Counted from the stretch's first letter, positions 8,893 through 18,488 are shown. The stretch is 38,736 bases of DNA from Caulobacter sp. CCH9-E1 (GCF_001556515.1 NZ_LSJA01000327.1:1-38736); one strand, 5' to 3'. Notes: generated from the letters alone by a model not told the origin. Made by a program: numbers and translations.

Positions 8893-9687
8893 ATGGTCCG
8901 CACCGCCCTGATCGTCCTGGCTGTCCTGGCGCTGGCCGGCGCCGCGCGCGCGCAGGAGCGCGACTTCTGCGCCGATCGGCCGGGAAAGGGCTCGCCCCCC
9001 TGCGTGCTCGACAAGGGCCGGTTCCAGGTCGAGGTCAGCGCGGCGGACGCGCTCTTTAGCCGAGGCGGCGGCGTTTCGGTGGATGACGTATCCTATGGCG
9101 CGCTGGAGCTACGGTTGGGGCTCACGGATGTCGTCGAAGGCCAGCTGACTTGGACGCCTCGCCAGTGGGTTAGGACCAAGGATCAGGGCGCGACCTCCAG
9201 GGTCTCGGGTTCAGGCGATCTTGGTTTGGCGTTGCGCTGGTCGCTCAAGAATCCCGATGGGGAGGGTCTGTCGGTCGCCCTTCAGCCGTTTGTCACAGCG
9301 CCCACGGGCGCGAACGGGATCAGCGCCGAGGTCTGGCAAGGCGGGGTGATCGCGCCAATCTCCGTACCGATTTCCGAGGTCTGGTCGCTGAGCCTCGCGC
9401 CCGAGATTGACGCTCGAGCCAACGCTTCGGGCTCGGGCCGCCACGCCGCCTACGCCCTGGCCGGCGGGGTTGGGCGCGCGGTGGGGCCGGTGAACCTCGG
9501 CGCCGAGCTCTGGGTCGATGTCGATGACGATCCGAGCGGCCGGGTGACCAAGGCCAGCTTCGACCTGACCGCCGCCTGGACGCCCGCGGCGCTGAAGGAC
9601 GTCCAGCTGGACGCGGGAGCCTACCTAGGCCTGAACCGGAAGACGCCCGACCTTGAGCTTGTGGTCGGGATCGCCCACCGCTTCTAG
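8893..9687 (+). CDS. Outer-membrane barrel protein of the MetA-like (Phenol_MetA_deg) family
   Basis: This is a 264-residue protein with a Sec signal (VRTALIVLAVLALAGAARA, cleaved before QERDFC). Amphipathic strands follow to the end, finishing with the outer-membrane C-terminal pattern VVGIAHRF (terminal Phe). The motif series ALELRLGLTDVVEGQL, GDLGLALRW, LQPFVTAPTG and WSLSLAPEID matches the family of putative transporters once named for the MetA phenol-degradation pathway. Two cysteines shortly after cleavage (FCADRPGKGSPPC) may pair. I chose ATG 8893 over an upstream frame start at 8860 because it follows AAGGAGAG and begins the signal peptide. Its stop shares CTAG with rarD. Confidence 0.78.
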   Translation: MVRTALIVLAVLALAGAARAQERDFCADRPGKGSPPCVLDKGRFQVEVSAADALFSRGGGVSVDDVSYGALELRLGLTDVVEGQLTWTPRQWVRTKDQGATSRVSGSGDLGLALRWSLKNPDGEGLSVALQPFVTAPTGANGISAEVWQGGVIAPISVPISEVWSLSLAPEIDARANASGSGRHAAYALAGGVGRAVGPVNLGAELWVDVDDDPSGRVTKASFDLTAAWTPAALKDVQLDAGAYLGLNRKTPDLELVVGIAHRF

Positions 9688-10586
9688 GCGGCCGCCAGCA
9701 CCCGGGTCTTCTTCCAAGCCCCATAGGCGAAGGTCGCCACGCCCAGCCAGATGAACACGAACGACAGCGCGCGAAGGGCGGTGAACGGCTCTCCGAGGGC
9801 GACGCCGATCGCGAACTGCAGCGTCGGGGCGATGAACTGCAGGAAGCCCACCGCCGACAGGGGCAGACGGCGCGCCGACCAGGCGAACAGGGCCAGCGGA
9901 ACGACCGTGGCGGGGCCCGCCAGGGCCAGCAGGGCGGTGACGCCGGCGCCGGTCCCGAAGTGACCTTGGCCGCTGGCCTGCAGCGACAGCACATACAGCA
10001 GGCCGGGCAGGGCCAGATAGGCGCATTCGATGAAGAGACCCGTCTGGGCGTCGGCCTTCACCTGCTTGCGCAGGATCGCATAGACGCAGAAGGTCAGGGC
10101 CAGGCCCAGCGAGACGATCGGCAGGTGACCGAGCGCGATCGTCTGGATCGCCACGCCGACGGCGGCGAAACCGATCGCGACCTTGCCCTCGGTCGTCATG
10201 CGCTCGCGGAACAGCAGGGCGCCGGCGGCCATGTTCATCAGCGGGTTGATGTAATAGCCGAGGCTGGCCTCGATCACGTGGCCGGCGTTGACCGCGAAGA
10301 CGTAGATCGTCCAGTTGCCGAAGATCGCCAGGGTCGACAGGGCCAGCACGCCCAGGGTCTTGGGCTGGCGCAGCACCCGCGCGACCTGACCGCCCTGCTT
10401 GGCCAGCAGCACCAGACCGCCGGCCCACAGGACCGACCACAGCGTCCGGTGGGCGATCATCTCCCAGGAGCCGACGCCAAGGTTGGCGAGCAGGTGGAAA
10501 TAGAGGGGCAGGAAGCCCCACAGCGAATAGCAGGCGACGCCGGCGAGATAGGCCGAGCGGCTTTCGTTTCGCGTACTGGGTGGCAT
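9684..10586 (-). CDS. rarD: RarD, EamA-family (DMT) transporter
   Basis: This 300-residue inner-membrane protein has about ten hydrophobic helices. The N-terminal YSLWGFLPLYFHLL, the EMIAHRTLWS block and GYYINPLMNMAAGALLFRER are typical of the RarD branch of EamA transporters. RarD's substrate is not firmly established in any species. The frame is open further upstream to 10811, but that part is proline/arginine-rich repeat sequence. The ATG at 10586, preceded by AAAGG, starts the conserved protein. It is convergent with the barrel protein, sharing the stop palindrome CTAG (9684-9687). Confidence 0.9.
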   Translation of the reverse strand: MPPSTRNESRSAYLAGVACYSLWGFLPLYFHLLANLGVGSWEMIAHRTLWSVLWAGGLVLLAKQGGQVARVLRQPKTLGVLALSTLAIFGNWTIYVFAVNAGHVIEASLGYYINPLMNMAAGALLFRERMTTEGKVAIGFAAVGVAIQTIALGHLPIVSLGLALTFCVYAILRKQVKADAQTGLFIECAYLALPGLLYVLSLQASGQGHFGTGAGVTALLALAGPATVVPLALFAWSARRLPLSAVGFLQFIAPTLQFAIGVALGEPFTALRALSFVFIWLGVATFAYGAWKKTRVLAAA

Positions 10587-10710
10587 GGTCCGAACCTTTC
10601 GGGAGGCTTCTGTCAGATGGGAAGCCCGTCGTCCGCCGACATCTTGCGGTGGTTCGGGAAAATCTGGGATCCGGCCCAGGAAATCCGGATCAAAAAACCC
10701 ACCCGACCTT

Positions 10711-10820
10711 CCCGGCGAATGCCGGGATCCAGATCTCAGGACGAAGGGGGCGTGGGAAGGGCGCTGAATCCGTAGAGGCGATTCAGCGCTCTTCCATCTG
10801 GGCCCCGGCATTCGCCGGGG
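10711..10820. repeat. Nested palindromic intergenic element, 110 bp
   Basis: The outer inverted arms lie at 10711-10734 and 10796-10820. Each contains CCGGCGAATGCCGGG-like sequence followed by an ATCCAGAT/GCCCAGAT end. Each arm is itself a small hairpin. Between them is a second inverted repeat at 10755-10770 and 10780-10795 (GCGCTGAATC with GATTCAGCGC at the core), with one wobble pair. The CCGGCGAATGCCGG core is a familiar dispersed intergenic motif in high-GC proteobacteria. It lies between asd and rarD and explains the spurious open frames there. Confidence 0.8.
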
Positions 10821-10839
10821 AGATCGGTATCAATAGACC

Positions 10840-11868
10840 TTAAGCTGGCGTCTTCTGCTTGATCAGGCCCTTGTCATGCAGAAGCTGGGCGATCTGCACC
10901 GCGTTCAGCGCCGCGCCCTTGCGCAGGTTGTCCGAGACGCACCAGAAGACCAGGCCGTTCTCGACGGTCGGGTCCTTGCGGATGCGCGACACATAGACCG
11001 GGAACTCGCCCTGGGCTTCCTTGGGCGTGATGTAGCCGCCGTCCTCGCGCTTATCGACCACGACGACGCCGTCGGCGTCGCGCAGAATCTCGCGGGCCTC
11101 GTCCTCGTCCAGCGGGCTCTCGAACTCGACGTTCACGGCTTCGGAGTGGCCGACCATGACCGGCACGCGCACGCAGGTGGCGACCAGCTGGATGTTCGGA
11201 TCCAGGATCTTCTGGGTCTCGGCGGTCATCTTCCACTCTTCCTTGGTGAAGCCGTCGTCCAGGAAGACGTCGATGTGGGGGATGACGTTGAAGGCGATCT
11301 GCTTGGTGAACTTCTTCGGCGGCGGGGCGCCCAGGACGTAGACGCCCTTGGTCTGGTCCCACAGCTCATCCATGCCTTCCTTGCCCGCGCCCGAGACCGA
11401 CTGGTAGGTCGAGACCACCACCCGCTTGATCTTGGCTTCGTCGTGCAGGGGCTTCAGGGCCACGACCAGCTGCGCCGTCGAGCAGTTGGGGTTGGCGATG
11501 ATGTTCTTGGGGATGGAGTTGACCGCCTCGGGGTTCACTTCCGGCACGACCAGCGGCACGTCCGGGTCCATCCGGAAGTGGCTGGAATTGTCGATGACGA
11601 TCGGGCCGGCCGCGCCGATCTTCTCGCCCCAGGCCTTGGAGATCGCGCCGCCGGCGCTCATCAGCACGATGTCGACCGTCGAGAAGTCGAACTGCTCCAG
11701 GTCCTCGCACTTGAGGATCTGGTTGCCGAACGAGACCTCGACGCCGATGGATTTGCGGCTGGCGATGGCGTGCATCTTGTCCACGGGGAATTTCACTTCC
11801 TCGAGGATGTTGAACATCTCGCGGCCCACATTGCCCGTCGCGCCGACCACGGCGACCCGGTAACCCAT
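10840..11868 (-). CDS. asd: Aspartate-semialdehyde dehydrogenase
   Basis: This 342-residue cytosolic enzyme reduces beta-aspartyl phosphate to aspartate semialdehyde with NADPH, the branch step to lysine, diaminopimelate, methionine and threonine. Visible motifs are the dinucleotide-binding VVGATGNVGREM at the N-terminus, the catalytic-cysteine motif NPNCSTAQ (C129), and the substrate-binding QSVSGAGKEGMDELW. Length fits the Gram-negative form. The ATG at 11868 follows an AGGAG-like sequence. A GC-rich hairpin at 11960-11978 separates it from the upstream TonB-C-repeat gene, so it probably has its own promoter. Confidence 0.97.
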   Translation of the reverse strand: MGYRVAVVGATGNVGREMFNILEEVKFPVDKMHAIASRKSIGVEVSFGNQILKCEDLEQFDFSTVDIVLMSAGGAISKAWGEKIGAAGPIVIDNSSHFRMDPDVPLVVPEVNPEAVNSIPKNIIANPNCSTAQLVVALKPLHDEAKIKRVVVSTYQSVSGAGKEGMDELWDQTKGVYVLGAPPPKKFTKQIAFNVIPHIDVFLDDGFTKEEWKMTAETQKILDPNIQLVATCVRVPVMVGHSEAVNVEFESPLDEDEAREILRDADGVVVVDKREDGGYITPKEAQGEFPVYVSRIRKDPTVENGLVFWCVSDNLRKGAALNAVQIAQLLHDKGLIKQKTPA

Positions 11869-11959
11869 CGCGCTCTCCTGAAAACTCTGGTCCGCGACAG
11901 ATCGCGGAGCGGCGTTCCGTTACGCCTCATGCCCCCTTTTCGCAAGGCGAGGAAAGCTG

Positions 11960-11978
11960 GCCCGGCGATCAGCCGGGC
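11960..11978 (-). terminator. Hairpin downstream of the TonB-C-repeat gene, possible terminator
   Basis: GCCCGGC (11960-11966) and GCCGGGC (11972-11978) pair perfectly around a 5-nt loop. It starts 10 bp after the stop at 11989 in the direction of transcription and is followed by AGCTTTCCTC, which is only weakly T-rich. It probably separates the upstream gene's transcript from asd. Confidence 0.5.
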
Positions 11979-11988
11979 TGCCCGAGGC

Positions 11989-13323
11989 TCAGGGCTGACC
12001 GCCCTGCGCGGGCTTGGCCGACTCGGCGGGCATGTCGTCGGTGAAGCTGAATTGGAACGGCACCGTGACCTTCAGGCCGTCCAGAGTGTCGCCTTCCTTG
12101 GTCCACGGGTTCATGCGCATCGCCGACGCCGCCTTGACGGCGGCCGCGCCGAAGTCGAAGCCCGCCGGGTTCTCGCGCGCGGCCTCGCAGTTGGCCAGCC
12201 GTCCCTCGGCGGTGACGACGCAGGTCGCCGCGCCCTGGCCGGACATCACCTTGGCCTTGATCGCGGCCTCCGGATAGATCGCCGCCATGCCCTCGGCGGT
12301 GAGCATCGCGGTCCAGTGCGGCTTGGTCAGCCTGCGATTGTCGGGCTGGGCCGGATCGCGGAAGCGGAACGGCACATCGACCTTGTAGTCGCGCAGCTTC
12401 TTGTCGGTGGGATCGACATTGACCTGGAAAAGCTTCGATAGGTCCTGGGCGGCGCGCCCGAAGCCCTTGCCGCGCGGCTCTTCGGAGATGACGTTGCAGG
12501 ACCGCAGCTGGCCTGTCCTGACCAGGACGCAGCGCAGGGCGACCTGGGCGTGCGATGCGCCCGCCGCGCTCTTGGGCCAGGCCGCGTTGAGCTCGGCCTG
12601 GGTCGGAACGCGGGTCCAGGGCGGATCGAGGACGACCGGCGTGCTGTTGAAGTCCGAACCGGGGTTGGGGGCGCCCCAGTTGATGGGGATATTGACCGTG
12701 CCGCCGGGCACGGGCTTGCCGCCCCGCATCATCGGCGTCATGCGCAGCTGCGGGGTGATCTGCAGGCCCGCCGCGCCGAAGGCGTAGTCCTTGGGCGACT
12801 CGCTCAGGACCTTGCAGTTCTGAAGGAAGCCTTCGACCGTCACGTCGCAGCCGATCACGGCCCTGCCGCCGACGCCGTCCGCCAGCGCCTTCTTGGGGAA
12901 GACGTTGGCGATGTCCTGGGCGGTCGGCTTGCGCAGCCAGTTCGGATTGGCGTCGCCGGGGGCGAGGAAGCTGAAGTGCGTGCGCACGGGCCGGCCCACG
13001 ACAGAGGCGCCGTCGCTGTCCTTCGGCTTGATGCGTTCATAACCCACCACCGACAGCGCCGCGGCGCCGAAGCCCTGGCCGGCGGGCTCCTCCTTGGCGA
13101 CCTTGCAGTCGACCAGCTTTCCGCCGGTCGCGGCGACGCAATCCAGCGCTGCCTGGCCGCTCTCTGTCGCCCCCTTCGGGAAAGCGGCCTTCATCTTGTC
13201 CGCCGGGACGCTGGCGGTGAACTGCGGCCGCCAGCCGGTTTGAGCGTCATCGTCCTCGGCCAGGGCGGAGGATGCGGAGAGCCCGGCGATCAGCAGGCCA
13301 AGCACAAGCGGACGCGACAGCAC
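11989..13323 (-). CDS. Exported protein with four tandem TonB-C-like modules
   Basis: This 444-residue protein has a Sec signal (about residues 1-22, ending SSALA) and four tandem modules, each about 100 residues. Each module has a pair of cysteines exactly 11 residues apart: C62/C73, C159/C170, C265/C276 and C368/C379. Each is followed by an E-x-P-x-G-x-x-FGxAA-type sequence (for example EEPAGQGFGAAAL, ENPAGFDFGAAAV). This is the core of TonB C-terminal-like domains widespread in Caulobacterales. No TonB transmembrane anchor or long Pro-rich spacer is present, so it is probably a soluble periplasmic protein, not an energy transducer. Its role is unknown. It is divergent from polA. Confidence 0.75.
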   Translation of the reverse strand: MLSRPLVLGLLIAGLSASSALAEDDDAQTGWRPQFTASVPADKMKAAFPKGATESGQAALDCVAATGGKLVDCKVAKEEPAGQGFGAAALSVVGYERIKPKDSDGASVVGRPVRTHFSFLAPGDANPNWLRKPTAQDIANVFPKKALADGVGGRAVIGCDVTVEGFLQNCKVLSESPKDYAFGAAGLQITPQLRMTPMMRGGKPVPGGTVNIPINWGAPNPGSDFNSTPVVLDPPWTRVPTQAELNAAWPKSAAGASHAQVALRCVLVRTGQLRSCNVISEEPRGKGFGRAAQDLSKLFQVNVDPTDKKLRDYKVDVPFRFRDPAQPDNRRLTKPHWTAMLTAEGMAAIYPEAAIKAKVMSGQGAATCVVTAEGRLANCEAARENPAGFDFGAAAVKAASAMRMNPWTKEGDTLDGLKVTVPFQFSFTDDMPAESAKPAQGGQP

Positions 13324-13361
13324 CAGGACCCCCTCGCAATCGTCGATGCGCTCCTGGCGCA

Positions 13362-13380
13362 GCTCGACCCTAGGTCGAGC
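13362..13380. promoter_or_regulatory. Perfect inverted repeat in the divergent polA promoter region
   Basis: GCTCGACC (13362-13369) and GGTCGAGC (13373-13380) are perfect 8-bp arms around CTA. The site lies 39 bp upstream of the TonB-C-repeat gene start and 67 bp before polA, so it could be an operator for either. No regulator is recognised. Confidence 0.45.
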
Positions 13381-13446
13381 CTATGACAGCTTTTCGCGCG
13401 CCGCCAGAGGGTTTCCGAGGCTCGCCGGTCCCCCTATGTTCGCGCC

Positions 13447-16335
13447 ATGACCGACGTCGTCTCCGAATCCTCGCCCGCCTCGCACCTGACCCAGGACGGC
13501 CCCGCCGTCCGGCTGTTCCTGGTGGACGGCTCGGCCTATCTGTTCCGCGCCTATCACGCCCTGCCGCCGCTGACTCGCAAGAGCGATGGTCTGCCGGTCG
13601 GGGCGGTGCAAGGCTTCTGCAACATGCTGTGGAAGCTGCTGCGCGACATGCAGGGCGACACGCCCACGCACCTGGCCGTGATCTGGGACCACTCGGAAAA
13701 GACGTTCCGCAACACGCTCTACGACCAGTACAAGGCCCACCGTCCGCCGCCGCCCGAGGACCTGATCCCGCAGTTCCCGCTGGTGCGCGAGGCCACGCGG
13801 GCCTTCGGCGTGCCCGCCATCGAGCTGCCGGGCTATGAGGCCGACGACCTGATCGCGGCTTACGCCTGCAAGGCGCGCGAGGTCGGCGGCGAGGCGGTGA
13901 TCGTCTCGTCCGACAAGGACCTGATGCAGCTGGTCGGCGACGGCGTGTCGATGTACGACCCGATGAAGAACGTCCGCATCGAGCGCGAGCAGGTGTTCGA
14001 GAAGTTCGGCGTCTATCCCGAGCAGGTGGTGGACGTTCAGGCCCTGTGCGGCGACAGCGTCGACAACGTGCCGGGCGCGCCGGGCATCGGGATCAAGACC
14101 GCCGCCCAGCTGATCACCGAGTTCGGCGATCTCGACACGCTGCTGGCCCGCGCCGGCGAGATCAAGCAGCCCAAGCGCCGCGAGACCCTGATCAACTTCG
14201 CCGACCAGATCCGCCTGTCGCGGGCCCTGGTCAAGCTGGACTGCGACACGCCGCTGCCCGAGCCGCTGGATGACCTGAAGGTGCGCGAGCCGGACAAGGA
14301 GGTCCTGTCGGCCTTCCTCGACCAGATGGAGTTCCGCACCCTGGCCCGCCGCGTCGGCGACGGCTCGGCCGCCGCCGTTCCCGGCACGCTGGATCGTCCT
14401 GTCGCGCCGCCCAAGGCGCCGGTCTCGACGGTGTCGTACATGGGCGCGGCCGCGCGCGCCGCCGCCCAGCCCGTGGCCGAGCCGGTCACGATCGATCACG
14501 CCGCCTACACGTGCGTTCGCGACCTCGACACCCTGAAGGCCTGGGTCGACAAGGCGACCGCCAAGGGCGTGGTGGCGTTCGACACCGAGACCGACGCCCT
14601 GTCGTCGGCCACCGCCGGCCTGTGCGGCGTCTCCCTGGCCATCGCGCCCGGCGAGGCCTGCTACATCCCCGTCGGCCACTGCGAGAAGGAGGGCCTGGCG
14701 CTGGAAGCCGCCGCGGACCTCGTCCAGATCCCGCTAGAGCAGGTGATCGCCACCCTCAAGCCGCTGCTGGAAGACCCAGCGGTGCTGAAGGTGGCGCAGA
14801 ACGCCAAGTACGACATCGCCGTCCTGGCCCGGCACGGGATCCAGGTGTCCCCGATCGAGGACACCATGCTGATCAGCTATGTGCTGGAGGCGGGGCTGCA
14901 CGGCCACGGCATGGACGAGCTGTCGGAGCTGTGGCTGGGCCACAAGCCGATCCCGTTCAAGCAGGTGGCCGGGACCGGCAAGGCCCAGATCAGCTTCAAG
15001 CACGTGGCCCTGGCCGAGGCGACGGCCTACGCCGCCGAGGACGCCGACGTCACCTTGCGGCTCTATGAGGTTCTCAAGCCGCGCCTGGCGCGCGAGGGCC
15101 TGCTGACGGTCTACGAGACCCTGGAGCGTCCGATGCCGGCGGTGCTGGCGGCGATGGAGAACGACGGGATCAAGGTCGATCCGGAAGCCCTGCGCCGGCT
15201 CTCCAACGAGTTCTCTCTGCGCATGGCCGAGTTCGAGGCGCGGGCGACCGAGCTGGTCGGCCGGCCGTTCAACCTGGGCAGCCCCAAGCAGATCGGCGAC
15301 GTGCTGTTTGGCGAGATGAACATGAAGGGCGGCAAGAAGACCGCCACCGGCCAGTGGTCCACCGACAGCGACGTGCTGGAGAGCCTCGCCCTAGAGCACG
15401 AGCTGCCGCGCGTGCTGCTCGACTGGCGCCAACTGTCGAAGCTGAAGGGCACCTATACCGAGAACCTGGTCGCGGCGATCGCCGGGCGCACGGGCCGGGT
15501 GCACACCTCCTACGCCCTGGCGGCCACGACCACGGGGCGGCTGTCCTCATCCGATCCGAACCTGCAGAACATCCCGGTCCGCACCGAGGAAGGCCGCAAG
15601 ATCCGCAAGGCTTTCGTGGCCGAGCCGGGCAAGGTCTTGATCAGCGCCGACTACAGCCAGATCGAGCTGCGCCTGCTGGCCCACATCGGCGACATCCCGC
15701 AGCTGAAGAAGGCCTTCCAGGAAGGCCTCGACATCCACGCCATGACGGCCTCGGAGATGTTCGACACGCCGATCGAGGGCATGGACCCGATGATCCGCCG
15801 CCGGGCCAAGGCCATCAACTTCGGCATCGTCTATGGCATCAGCGCCTTCGGTCTGGCCAACCAGCTGGGCATCCCGCAGGGCGAGGCGGGGGCCTATATC
15901 AAGACCTATTTCGAGCGCTTCCCGGGCATCCAGGCCTATATGGACGCGACCAAGGCCTTCGTGCGCGAGCACGGCTATGTCACGACCATCTTCGGCCGGA
16001 AGATCAACATCCCGGAGATCCAGGCCAAGTCGGTCGGCCAGCGGCAATTCGCCGAGCGCGCCGCGATCAACGCTCCAATCCAGGGGGCTGCGGCCGACGT
16101 CATGCGCCGGGCGATGATCCGCATGCCCGCGGCGCTGAGGGAGGCGGGGCTCTCGGCTCGCATGCTGCTGCAAGTGCACGACGAACTGGTCTTCGAGGCG
16201 CCGGAGGCCGAGGCCGAAGCGGCGCGTGGGGTCATCGCCAGCGTGATGGAAAAAGCGGCAGAACCGGCCGTCGCGCTGTCCGTCCCGCTGACCGTCGAAG
16301 TGCGCGCCGCGCTCAACTGGGACGAGGCGCACTAA
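13447..16335 (+). CDS. polA: DNA polymerase I, with 5'-3' and 3'-5' exonuclease domains
   Basis: This 962-residue enzyme fills repair gaps and removes RNA primers. The N-terminal 5'-3' exonuclease is intact (GYEADDLIAAYA, SSDKDLMQLV, CGDSVDNVPGAPGIGIKTAA). The proofreading domain keeps FDTETDALS, QNAKYDIAVLA and YAAEDADVTLRL, so it should be active. The polymerase domain has motif A SADYSQIELRLLAHI, motif B RRRAKAINFGIVYGISAFG and motif C LLQVHDELVFEA. A linker of about 50 residues rich in Ala/Pro separates the first two domains. The start at 13447 lacks a strong ribosome-binding site, so a leaderless or weakly led mRNA is possible. Confidence 0.98.
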   Translation: MTDVVSESSPASHLTQDGPAVRLFLVDGSAYLFRAYHALPPLTRKSDGLPVGAVQGFCNMLWKLLRDMQGDTPTHLAVIWDHSEKTFRNTLYDQYKAHRPPPPEDLIPQFPLVREATRAFGVPAIELPGYEADDLIAAYACKAREVGGEAVIVSSDKDLMQLVGDGVSMYDPMKNVRIEREQVFEKFGVYPEQVVDVQALCGDSVDNVPGAPGIGIKTAAQLITEFGDLDTLLARAGEIKQPKRRETLINFADQIRLSRALVKLDCDTPLPEPLDDLKVREPDKEVLSAFLDQMEFRTLARRVGDGSAAAVPGTLDRPVAPPKAPVSTVSYMGAAARAAAQPVAEPVTIDHAAYTCVRDLDTLKAWVDKATAKGVVAFDTETDALSSATAGLCGVSLAIAPGEACYIPVGHCEKEGLALEAAADLVQIPLEQVIATLKPLLEDPAVLKVAQNAKYDIAVLARHGIQVSPIEDTMLISYVLEAGLHGHGMDELSELWLGHKPIPFKQVAGTGKAQISFKHVALAEATAYAAEDADVTLRLYEVLKPRLAREGLLTVYETLERPMPAVLAAMENDGIKVDPEALRRLSNEFSLRMAEFEARATELVGRPFNLGSPKQIGDVLFGEMNMKGGKKTATGQWSTDSDVLESLALEHELPRVLLDWRQLSKLKGTYTENLVAAIAGRTGRVHTSYALAATTTGRLSSSDPNLQNIPVRTEEGRKIRKAFVAEPGKVLISADYSQIELRLLAHIGDIPQLKKAFQEGLDIHAMTASEMFDTPIEGMDPMIRRRAKAINFGIVYGISAFGLANQLGIPQGEAGAYIKTYFERFPGIQAYMDATKAFVREHGYVTTIFGRKINIPEIQAKSVGQRQFAERAAINAPIQGAAADVMRRAMIRMPAALREAGLSARMLLQVHDELVFEAPEAEAEAARGVIASVMEKAAEPAVALSVPLTVEVRAALNWDEAH

Positions 16336-16523
16336 CGCTAGAATAGTGCTTCCAATGCCTAAAATGAGTTTTATTAAACCCAAAGTGCGACATTACGTCG
16401 CGTCAGGGTTAATGCCCCCGAAACCTTACCTGCGCGAAATCTGGGCTCGACGGTGAGGTTTTGGGCACAGGCGTAATCTAGGCCTACGAACCTCAGCCAT
16501 TCTATGGACGAGGAGTTCGCGCG

Positions 16524-18488
16524 GTGTCCTTCGGCAACCTAAAGATCCCCCAAAAGCTGATGGTGGTTTTCGCCGTCATGCTGGCGACGATCATGGCGAT
16601 GGGCGTCGCCCTGTACGTCAACAAGGTCAACCTGGGTCACTCCGTTGAGCGGACCGAGCGGGCCTATGAGATGCTGCGCGCGGCCGATACGGCGGCGTTC
16701 CGCCTGACCCGCCAGGAGAACTCGCTGCGCGGCTTCCTGCTGTCTGGCGACCCCTACTATGTCCAGCGCCTGGAAGAGGCCCACAAGCCGAAGTTCCTCA
16801 AGGCGCTGGACAAGATGAAGACCCTGGCCGACGGCGACGCCGAGGATCTGGCCCGCATCAGCGCCGTCGAGAGCGCCTACGCCAACTATCGCAAGCTGGC
16901 CATCGAGCCGGGCGAGCAGCTGGGCGCCGATCCGGCGACCCGCCCCCAGGCCGTGGAGCTGGTCCGTAACGACGGCGTCGCCGACCAGGCCGTGACGCCC
17001 GTCGAAGACGCCATCGAAGCCATCACCAAGCACGCCGAGGAAGAGCTCGCCACCGAGGCCGCCGCCCAGAAGAAGGCGTCGCTGCAGTCCACGATCGTCC
17101 TGGCCGTCGGCATCCTGATCACGGCCGGCATCGCCATCGCGGGCGGCCTGTTGCTGACCGGCGGCATCGCTCGTCCCGTCGCGGCCATGACCAACGCCAT
17201 GCGCCGCCTGGCCGCGGGCGACAACAGCGTCGAGGTCCCGGCCATGGGCCGCAAGGACGAGATCGGCGACATGGCTTCGGCCGTCACCTACTTCAAGGAC
17301 GCCGCGATCGAGAAGATTCGCATCGAGCGGGCCGCAGCCGAGGAGCGCCAGGCCGCCGACAGCGAGCGCTCGGCCAACGAAGCCGAGAAGGCCGCCTCGG
17401 CTCGCGAGGACGCCCAGGCGATCACCGCCCTGAACGAAGCCCTGGACCACATGGCCTCGGGCGACCTGACCCACCGGATCGTCGTGCCGTTCGCGCCGAA
17501 GACCGAAAGCCTGAAGACCAACTTCAACGCCGCCGCCGACCGGATGCAGGAAGCCATCCAGGCGATCGGCCGCGCCACCAGCGGCGTCAACAGCGGCGCC
17601 GACGAGATCGCCGACGCCTCGGACAACCTGTCGCGTCGCACCGAACAGCAGGCGGCCAGCCTGGAAGAGACCGCGGCCGCGCTCGACGAGATCACCGCCA
17701 CGGTCCGCAAGACCGCCTCGGGCGCCAAGGAGGCCTCGCAAGTGGTGGCCACCGCGCGCACCGACGCCGAGCGCTCGGGCTCGATCGTCAGCCAGGCCGT
17801 CTCGGCCATGACCGCGATCGAGACCTCGTCGGGGCAGATCAGCCAGATCATCGGCGTCATCGACGAGATCGCCTTCCAGACCAATCTGCTGGCCCTGAAC
17901 GCCGGCGTCGAAGCCGCCCGGGCCGGCGAAGCCGGCAAGGGCTTCGCGGTGGTCGCCCAGGAAGTGCGGGCCCTGGCCCAGCGCTCGGCCGAGGCCGCCA
18001 AGGAGATCAAGGCCCTGATCTCGACCTCCACCTCGCAGGTCGAGGCCGGCGTGGACCTGGTCGGCCAGACGGGCGAGGCGCTGCAGCGGATCGTCGATCA
18101 GGTCGCCACCATCGACGCCCTGGTCACCGAGATCGCCGCCTCGGCCGCCGAGCAGGCCACGGGCCTGAACGAGGTCAATACAGCGGTGAATCAGATGGAC
18201 CAGGTCGTCCAGCAGAACGCCGCCATGGTCGAGGAAGCCACGGCCGCCACCCACTCGCTGAAGGGCGAGGCCCGGTCGCTGAGCGAGATGGTCGCCCGCT
18301 TCCGCGTCGCCCAAGGCGCCGCCATGGCCGCGCCGGCTTCGGCCGCCGCTCCGTCATCGGCTCCCGCGCCGAAGGCCGCCGCCCCGGCGCCCTCCGCGCC
18401 CCGTCCCGCGTCGCGACCTGCGGCGCGTCCGGGCCGCAGCTCGGGATCGGCGGCGGTGGCCGTGTCCGAGGACTGGGAAGAGTTCTAA
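16524..18488 (+). CDS. Methyl-accepting chemotaxis protein with CHASE3-like sensor and CheR-docking tail
   Basis: This is a 654-residue chemoreceptor. TM1 is at about residues 10-32. A helical periplasmic sensor of CHASE3 type follows ([20 protein letters not shown] region). TM2 is near residues 193-217. Two HAMP-like segments come next (about 218-270 and 300-350), then the coiled-coil signalling domain with the hairpin tip [20 protein letters not shown] and [18 protein letters not shown] Pro/Ala linker ends in EDWEEF; the final DWEEF resembles the NWETF-type pentapeptide that tethers CheR/CheB. The start is GTG at 16524 with AGGAG at 16511-16515. Ligand unknown. A strong terminator follows. 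Confidence 0.93.
   Translation: MSFGNLKIPQKLMVVFAVMLATIMAMGVALYVNKVNLGHSVERTERAYEMLRAADTAAFRLTRQENSLRGFLLSGDPYYVQRLEEAHKPKFLKALDKMKTLADGDAEDLARISAVESAYANYRKLAIEPGEQLGADPATRPQAVELVRNDGVADQAVTPVEDAIEAITKHAEEELATEAAAQKKASLQSTIVLAVGILITAGIAIAGGLLLTGGIARPVAAMTNAMRRLAAGDNSVEVPAMGRKDEIGDMASAVTYFKDAAIEKIRIERAAAEERQAADSERSANEAEKAASAREDAQAITALNEALDHMASGDLTHRIVVPFAPKTESLKTNFNAAADRMQEAIQAIGRATSGVNSGADEIADASDNLSRRTEQQAASLEETAAALDEITATVRKTASGAKEASQVVATARTDAERSGSIVSQAVSAMTAIETSSGQISQIIGVIDEIAFQTNLLALNAGVEAARAGEAGKGFAVVAQEVRALAQRSAEAAKEIKALISTSTSQVEAGVDLVGQTGEALQRIVDQVATIDALVTEIAASAAEQATGLNEVNTAVNQMDQVVQQNAAMVEEATAATHSLKGEARSLSEMVARFRVAQGAAMAAPASAAAPSSAPAPKAAAPAPSAPRPASRPAARPGRSSGSAAVAVSEDWEEF

Noticed and set aside
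10580..10843. Open frame MAWSEPFGRLL and neighbours in the asd-rarD gap
   Set aside because: These frames are made by the nested palindrome and its flanks.
16539..18314. 591-codon open frame opposite the chemoreceptor
   Set aside because: Gly/Arg/Asp-rich shadow of the chemoreceptor with no domain.
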